Below, piece after piece: positions 6,701 to 10,063 of a stretch of 10,063 bases of DNA. The DNA comes from Candidatus Cloacimonadota bacterium (GTDB lineage: Bacteria > Cloacimonadota > Cloacimonadia > Cloacimonadales > TCS61). The notes under the pieces are model-generated. The model saw only the letters and a list, made by a program, of their open reading frames with translations, searched no databases and was not told the DNA's origin. Numbering within the stretch: position 1 is the first letter of the stretch; the number at the start of each line of letters is the position of its first letter. The stretch lies in NCBI GenBank assembly GCA_030628755.1, contig DAOVQH010000068.1, forward strand, positions 1-10,063. Reading direction: 5' to 3'. Made by a program: the position numbers and the translations under genes.

Positions 6701-7117
6701 ATGAAAGAAATTAAGTTCTTATATCACGGGCGAAGATTTTTAGAAAATATTTTAAAACCGAGTCTGTCGACCGGAATTGGCTCGGAGAAAGATTCTCTTT
6801 GTGCGATCTACGCTTCCCATGATAGAAATTTTGCTATTCCTTTTGCTCTGTCGATTATGGCAGATAAAAGTAATAGCTGTAACTGGGAATTATCATTTGA
6901 AAATGGAAATCCAAAACTCATTATCAAAACAGGTAAACTCGATACTTCCAAAGTGGGATATTTGTATAAAGTTCCAAAAGATGCGTTTAAGCAAATCGAT
7001 GAGTATCAATGGGTCTCATACAAACCTGTTAAACCGATAAAGTATGAGATTATTGATCCAAAAGAGTATTTACATTGGATTGTGAAATATGAGCAGAACA
7101 ATGAAGGAAACCGTTAA
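6701..7117 (+). CDS. Uncharacterised 138-aa protein, possibly ADP-ribosyltransferase-like fold
   Basis: I do not firmly recognise this protein. It has no signal peptide or membrane helix. The N-terminal FLYHGRRFLENILKPS (about 6-21), then AIYASHDRNFAIPFALS (about 35-51) and a late EYQWVSYKPVKPIKYEI (101-117) recall small proteins with an ADP-ribosyltransferase or RNA 2'-phosphotransferase-like fold. There a His, a Tyr and a Glu occur in that order; candidates here are H9, Y37 and E101. This is pattern inference with no established activity. An in-frame TAA immediately precedes the ATG, which bounds the start. The ribosome-binding site is weak. The gene sits between repeat copies A and B. Its last codons (GGA AAC CGT TAA) lie in the outer palindrome of copy B, so the repeat supplies its stop. 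Confidence 0.7.
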   Translation: MKEIKFLYHGRRFLENILKPSLSTGIGSEKDSLCAIYASHDRNFAIPFALSIMADKSNSCNWELSFENGNPKLIIKTGKLDTSKVGYLYKVPKDAFKQIDEYQWVSYKPVKPIKYEIIDPKEYLHWIVKYEQNNEGNR

Positions 7118-7151
7118 AACGGTTATGGATTGGTAGTTTGTTATCTATGTA

Positions 7152-7171
7152 CCACCAGTTGAAACTGGTGG
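7152..7171. repeat. Left REP-like hairpin of copy B
   Basis: CCACCAGTT (7152-7160) and AACTGGTGG (7163-7171) are perfect complements around a GA loop, followed by GTTAATGAGAGG. The same hairpin with an AA loop occurs in copy C at 7783-7802. Confidence 0.9.
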
Positions 7172-7228
7172 TTAATGAGAGGAAATTGTATTGATTTAAA
7201 TTGTATCTTTTGAGAATCATCGTATTAA

Positions 7229-7248
7229 CCACCTGCTTTAGCTGGTGG
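7229..7248. repeat. Right (inverted) REP-like hairpin of copy B
   Basis: CCACCTGC (7229-7236) and GCTGGTGG (7241-7248) pair except at one T/T position around a TTTA loop, and are preceded by TATTAA. An identical 20-bp hairpin is in copy C at 7853-7872. A conserved mismatch inside the stem is typical of REP sequences recognised by RAYT enzymes. Confidence 0.85.
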
Positions 7249-7311
7249 TAAGAGAAAGAAAAAAAGAAAGCTAACCGTTTCAACGGTTTACAAAACGAAA
7301 GGAGAAAAAAT

Positions 7312-7764
7312 ATGCCAAAGCACTCTATGAAAATCTGCTGGTTACATCTGGTCTGGAGTACAAAAGATAGATTTCCATTTTTTCAAGATAAGAAAAAAGC
7401 TTCTCAAACTAATAAAATAATTAAGAAAATATGTTCCGAGAATAATATCTATCACAAAATTGGATTTGTAAATCCCGAACACACTCATTTGTTAGTTGAT
7501 TTACCGGTTGATATGACAATTAAAACAATGATGCAACTTCTGAAAGGAACATCGTCTCATAATATCAATGAATCAGATATATTCAAAGCTAAATTTGCTT
7601 GGGCAAGGGGATATGGAGCTTTCTCGGTTTCTGAGAATCAACTTGATACTGTGATAAAATATATCAAAAATCAGGAAGAACATCATAAGAAAATGAGCTT
7701 CGCAAGAGAATGGGAACTGTTTCAGAAGAAATATCTGGAAACCGTTGAAACGGTTATGGTTTAG
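7312..7764 (+). CDS. REP-associated tyrosine transposase (IS200/IS605 TnpA-like, Y1 HUH)
   Basis: This 150-aa Y1 transposase carries out single-strand DNA cleavage and rejoining through a 5'-phosphotyrosine. The metal-binding HUH motif is H57-T-H59 in PEHTHLLVDLP. The catalytic tyrosine is most likely Y117 in VIKYIKNQEEHHKK. The N-terminal LHLVWSTKDRFPFF, the central MMQLLKGTSSHNIN and the ARGYGAFSVSENQ segments are standard for the IS200-like/RAYT family, and all key residues are present. The start has AAAGGAG at 7298-7304. The final residues (LETVETVMV) and the stop are encoded by the outer palindrome of repeat C, so the native tail has been replaced or the repeat co-evolved with the gene. 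No TnpB/IscB accessory gene is adjacent. Confidence 0.9.
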   Translation: MPKHSMKICWLHLVWSTKDRFPFFQDKKKASQTNKIIKKICSENNIYHKIGFVNPEHTHLLVDLPVDMTIKTMMQLLKGTSSHNINESDIFKAKFAWARGYGAFSVSENQLDTVIKYIKNQEEHHKKMSFAREWELFQKKYLETVETVMV

Positions 7765-7913
7765 CGTGGTGTGTTCTGTTTGCCACCAGTTAAAACTGGT
7801 GGTTAATGAAAGGAAATTGTATTGATTTCAAGTGTATTGTTATTCGCATTAACCACCTGCTTTAGCTGGTGGCTCAAGAAAGATAAAAAAAGAAGTTAAC
7901 AGTTTTAACGGTT
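7740..7913. repeat. Composite palindromic repeat (REPIN-like), copy C
   Basis: This 174-bp element is bounded by AACCGTTGAAACGGTT (7740-7755) and the variant AACAGTTTTAACGGTT (7898-7913). The two inner hairpins are at 7783-7802 (perfect 9-bp arms, AA loop) and 7853-7872 (identical to copy B), again followed by GTTAAT and preceded by ATTAA. Long stretches between the hairpins, such as GGAAATTGTATTGATTT, are identical to copy B. It overlaps the last codons of the transposase and ends 16 bases before the galK ATG. Confidence 0.9.
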
Positions 7914-7929
7914 TCCAAAATGAGCGAAT

Positions 7930-9093
7930 ATGAAAATAGAAGACCTGATAAAGCAATACAAAGCCATATATAAAAAATTTCCAACCCACATCATCCGCGC
8001 ACCGGGAAGGATCAACCTTATCGGCGAACACACAGACTACAACGACGGATTTGTGCTTCCCATTGCCATCGATCAATACACAAATATGCTCGTTTCCAAA
8101 AACGAAGATGGAAAAATTCGACTCTATGACTTGAAATACAAAGAAAATGAAGAGTTCGATCTTAAAAATATCAAACCAACCCAACAAAAGAAATGGAGTA
8201 ATTACCAGCGTGGAATCGCAAAAGTTCTTCTCGATGCAGGATATGAAATTGGAGGAATGAATGTTCTGATCTTTGGCGAAATTCCCGAAGGTGCCGGGCT
8301 CTCCTCTTCCGCATCTGTAGAAATTGCCATGCTTCTTTGCTTCAAAGAATTATATAGATTGGATATTAAACCTTTAGAGATTATCAAACTCGCAAAGAAA
8401 GCAGAAAACGAGTTCGTTGGTGTGCAATGCGGAATTATGGACCAATTCGCTTCCCTGCTTTCTAAAAAAAATTATGCTCTTTTCATCGATTGTAGAAGTC
8501 TGAATTTTCAGTATATTCCCTTATCAATTCAAGATTATTCATTTCTTGTATGTAACTCGATGGTTAAAAGAAATCTGGCAGAATCTTCCTACAATAAAAG
8601 AAGGCAGGAATGCAAAGATGCTTTGAGAGCATTTCAAAAAATCCTTCCGGGAATTAGAGTTTTGCGGGATATCTCTATTGAAGATTTTTTGAGATATGGT
8701 GCACTTCTTTCGAAAAAATCAAGAAAAAGAGTCAAGCATGTTATTTACGAAAATGAAAGAGTGAAACAGGCTATTGAATGTTTAAAAAACGAAGATATAA
8801 ACTTGTTCGGGAAACTGATGTGTCAGTCTCACAAAAGTTTAAAGGAGCTTTATGAAGTAAGCACCAAAGAACTTGACCTGCTGGTGGAAATTGGAAAAGA
8901 TGAGACGGGAGTTCCGGGAGCAAGATTAACTGGAGCTGGATTTGGTGGATGTGTTATTTATCTGGTGAAAAATTCCAGCATTGAGCCTTTGAAAGAAAAA
9001 ATTCTGGACGTATATCAAAAAAAAACAGGACTTGTTCCGCAGTTTTATGATATTGTTCCATCCAGAGGAGCGTATGTTGAATTTATCAAATAA
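7930..9093 (+). CDS. galK: Galactokinase
   Basis: This 387-aa GHMP-family kinase phosphorylates galactose to galactose-1-phosphate, the first committed step of the Leloir pathway, in the cytosol. The galactokinase signature GRINLIGEHTDYNDG is at 26-40, with R27 as the catalytic arginine. The GHMP ATP-binding loop PEGAGLSSSASVE is at 119-131. GVQCGIMDQFASL (164-176) carries the catalytic base D171, and the C-terminal motif ARLTGAGFGGCVI is at about 331-343. Length is standard for bacterial GalK. The start is chosen because it gives the family's usual N-terminus; no clear Shine-Dalgarno precedes it. The gene begins 16 bases after repeat copy C, so its upstream control region is repeat-derived or has been displaced. 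No galT or galE is next to it within the window. Confidence 0.96.
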   Translation: MKIEDLIKQYKAIYKKFPTHIIRAPGRINLIGEHTDYNDGFVLPIAIDQYTNMLVSKNEDGKIRLYDLKYKENEEFDLKNIKPTQQKKWSNYQRGIAKVLLDAGYEIGGMNVLIFGEIPEGAGLSSSASVEIAMLLCFKELYRLDIKPLEIIKLAKKAENEFVGVQCGIMDQFASLLSKKNYALFIDCRSLNFQYIPLSIQDYSFLVCNSMVKRNLAESSYNKRRQECKDALRAFQKILPGIRVLRDISIEDFLRYGALLSKKSRKRVKHVIYENERVKQAIECLKNEDINLFGKLMCQSHKSLKELYEVSTKELDLLVEIGKDETGVPGARLTGAGFGGCVIYLVKNSSIEPLKEKILDVYQKKTGLVPQFYDIVPSRGAYVEFIK

Positions 9094-9121
9094 CTTGAGT
9101 CGAATAATAAAATCCATCTTA

Positions 9122-9149
9122 TTTCAACCAATTAGATATTCAGTATAAT
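9122..9149 (+). promoter_or_regulatory. Candidate promoter upstream of the amidohydrolase
   Basis: A consensus TATAAT lies at 9144-9149, about 50 bases before the next start codon. A poor -35-like TTTCAA at 9122-9127 gives a 16-base spacer. The intergenic space (105 bases) is otherwise featureless apart from the ribosome-binding site AAGGAG at 9187-9192. Support is weak because the region is very AT-rich. Confidence 0.3.
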
Positions 9150-9198
9150 TATTGCTAAATATATTAAGAATGTAAAAAGAATTAATAAGGAGATAAAC

Positions 9199-10063
9199 AT
9201 GGCTAAAAAAATTATAATTAAAGCAAGCGTGCTTTTTGATGGGAAGAAAAGCTTTAAAAACAGATTCATTATTATTGAAGGTAACAAAATCATTGATGTA
9301 ACTTCACAAAAAATGAAGGCTGATTACGAAGGATATGTAACCCCGGCTTTTATCGATGCTCATTCCCACATAGGAATGGATAGGGATGGAGAACCCTGGC
9401 AGGAAGCTGAAACTAATGACCACATCAACCAGATAAACCCTATGAACGATCCTCTTAACAGCATCTATTTCGATGACAGGGCTTTCAAAGATGCAGTTGA
9501 TTTTGGAGTTCTCTACAGTTGCGTAGTTCCCGGCAGTGGTAACCTGATAGGTGGTCGAGCCAAGATCATCAGGAACTATGCCAAAAACGTGAAAGATGCT
9601 TTTTTAAAAGACTACGGATTCAAGATGGCTCTGGGCTACAATCCCCGCTCAACCCAGGAATGGAAAGGAGAACGTTCCAATACACGCATGGGAGTTTATG
9701 CACTTCTGGAAAAGAAACTCGATACTGTTCTAATTAAACGGGAAAAGCAAAAACTGGCAATGAAGAAAAAAATCCGGGAATTAGATAAAAAACTCAAAGA
9801 GAAAAAGATCACCAAAAAGGAATATGAAGAAGATAAGCAGATAATCGGGAAAGAATACGAACTCGAATTCTCACCGGAAGAAAAAGCATTATTATTGCTG
9901 CTTCGCGGTGAGATGACCGCAAAAATCCACGTTCATAAAGAAGATGATGTTTTCTACCTGATAAAGCTGGTGAAAAAATACAATCTTAAAGCTACAGCAG
10001 ATCACACTGGCGACGTTTTCCACAAAGAGATCTTCGATGAACTCGGAAAAAATAACATCCCGG
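9199..10063 (+). CDS. Amidohydrolase, imidazolonepropionase-like (3' end outside window)
   Basis: The frame is open from this ATG to the right edge (288 complete codons). It starts with AKKIIIKASVLFDGKK and IIIEGNKIIDV, the N-terminal beta-sandwich strands of metal-dependent amidohydrolases. TPAFIDAHSHIGMDRDG follows, with the metal-binding H55-S-H57. Later HVH (H244, H246) and TADHTGD (H269) fit the further metal ligands of the TIM barrel, and GNLIGGRA and NPRSTQEW are typical of the HutI-related group. The group hydrolyses cyclic amides or related C-N bonds; the substrate here is unknown. Residues about 175-230 are a Lys/Glu-rich, helix-forming insert of unusual length. The start has AAGGAG at 9187-9192. 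The gene is probably a unit separate from galK. Confidence 0.88.
   Translation, partial: MAKKIIIKASVLFDGKKSFKNRFIIIEGNKIIDVTSQKMKADYEGYVTPAFIDAHSHIGMDRDGEPWQEAETNDHINQINPMNDPLNSIYFDDRAFKDAVDFGVLYSCVVPGSGNLIGGRAKIIRNYAKNVKDAFLKDYGFKMALGYNPRSTQEWKGERSNTRMGVYALLEKKLDTVLIKREKQKLAMKKKIRELDKKLKEKKITKKEYEEDKQIIGKEYELEFSPEEKALLLLLRGEMTAKIHVHKEDDVFYLIKLVKKYNLKATADHTGDVFHKEIFDELGKNNIP

Larger units (their letters stand above)
7109..7288. repeat. Composite palindromic repeat (REPIN-like), copy B
   Basis: This 180-bp element is bounded by 16-bp palindromes AACCGTTAAAACGGTT (7109-7124) and AACCGTTTCAACGGTT (7273-7288). Inside are two inverted REP-like hairpins: a perfect 9-bp stem at 7152-7171 followed by GTTAAT, and an ATTAACC-preceded CCACCTGC-TTTA-GCTGGTGG stem at 7229-7248 with one mismatch. 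The second is the reverse-complement layout of the first. The left palindrome overlaps the end of the 138-aa gene. The right one ends 23 bases before the transposase start. It closely matches copy C along its length. Confidence 0.9.
7109..7913 (+). mobile_element. RAYT/IS200-like unit: transposase bracketed by repeat copies B and C
   Basis: A Y1 transposase gene is flanked on both sides by near-identical hairpin-rich repeats in direct orientation. This is the arrangement expected of a REP-associated tyrosine transposase locus, in which the enzyme recognises the hairpins. Whether the whole block moves, or the enzyme only spreads the small repeats, cannot be decided from one locus. The outer limits given are those of the palindromes. 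No target duplication was identified. Confidence 0.65.

Noticed and set aside
6410..7913. CRISPR array
   Set aside because: There are only three long repeats, separated by genes rather than uniform short spacers, and no cas genes are nearby.
6410..7913. Integron cassette array with attC sites
   Set aside because: The repeat-gene-repeat layout is suggestive, but I see no tyrosine-recombinase integrase and no attC core (GTTRRRY/RYYYAAC pair in the right places). A Y1 transposase explains the hairpins better.

Overview
This window is AT-rich bacterial chromosome with tightly packed genes, all on the + strand. The left end is the tail of a division and cell wall (dcw) cluster in the order ftsQ-ftsA-ftsZ. 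FtsQ and an FtsZ C-terminal peptide (EIPAFLRKF) point to a Gram-negative-type or didermic bacterium. The low GC, the gene neighbourhood and the style of the transposase and its repeats recall uncultivated FCB-group bacteria such as Cloacimonadota. That placement is an impression from memory and was not tested.

Layout. (1) 1-3278: ftsQ (5' end cut by the window), ftsA, ftsZ and a small four-helix YvlD-type membrane protein, joined by ATGA/TGATG overlaps or an 8-base gap, so probably one translationally coupled operon. (2) 3279-3579: a spacer with a possible promoter and a 53-codon signal-peptide ORF that looks like a gene remnant. (3) 3580-6404: accessory metabolic genes: a GNAT acetyltransferase, an unrecognised 129-aa protein, an aspartate/glutamate racemase-family protein, a TehB-like methyltransferase and a four-helix membrane protein with two cysteine clusters. 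The 129-aa gene, the racemase and the methyltransferase abut or overlap and are likely cotranscribed. (4) 6405-7929: a repeat-rich island. Three copies of a roughly 175-265 bp composite palindromic element alternate with two genes: an unrecognised 138-aa protein (possibly with an ADP-ribosyltransferase-like fold) and a Y1/HUH transposase of the IS200/RAYT type. (5) 7930-10063: galactokinase (galK), starting 16 bases after the last repeat, then the first 288 codons of an imidazolonepropionase-like amidohydrolase cut by the right edge.

The most interesting structure is the island at 6410-7913. Each repeat has an outer pair of 16-bp palindromes (AACCGTTNNAACGGTT) enclosing two inverted REP-like hairpins (CCACC...GGTGG next to GTTAAT/ATTAAC), as in a REPIN. 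The repeats run into the 3' ends of both enclosed genes and supply their last codons and stops. They also end just upstream of the next start codon. This suggests a RAYT-driven repeat family, perhaps with a passenger gene.
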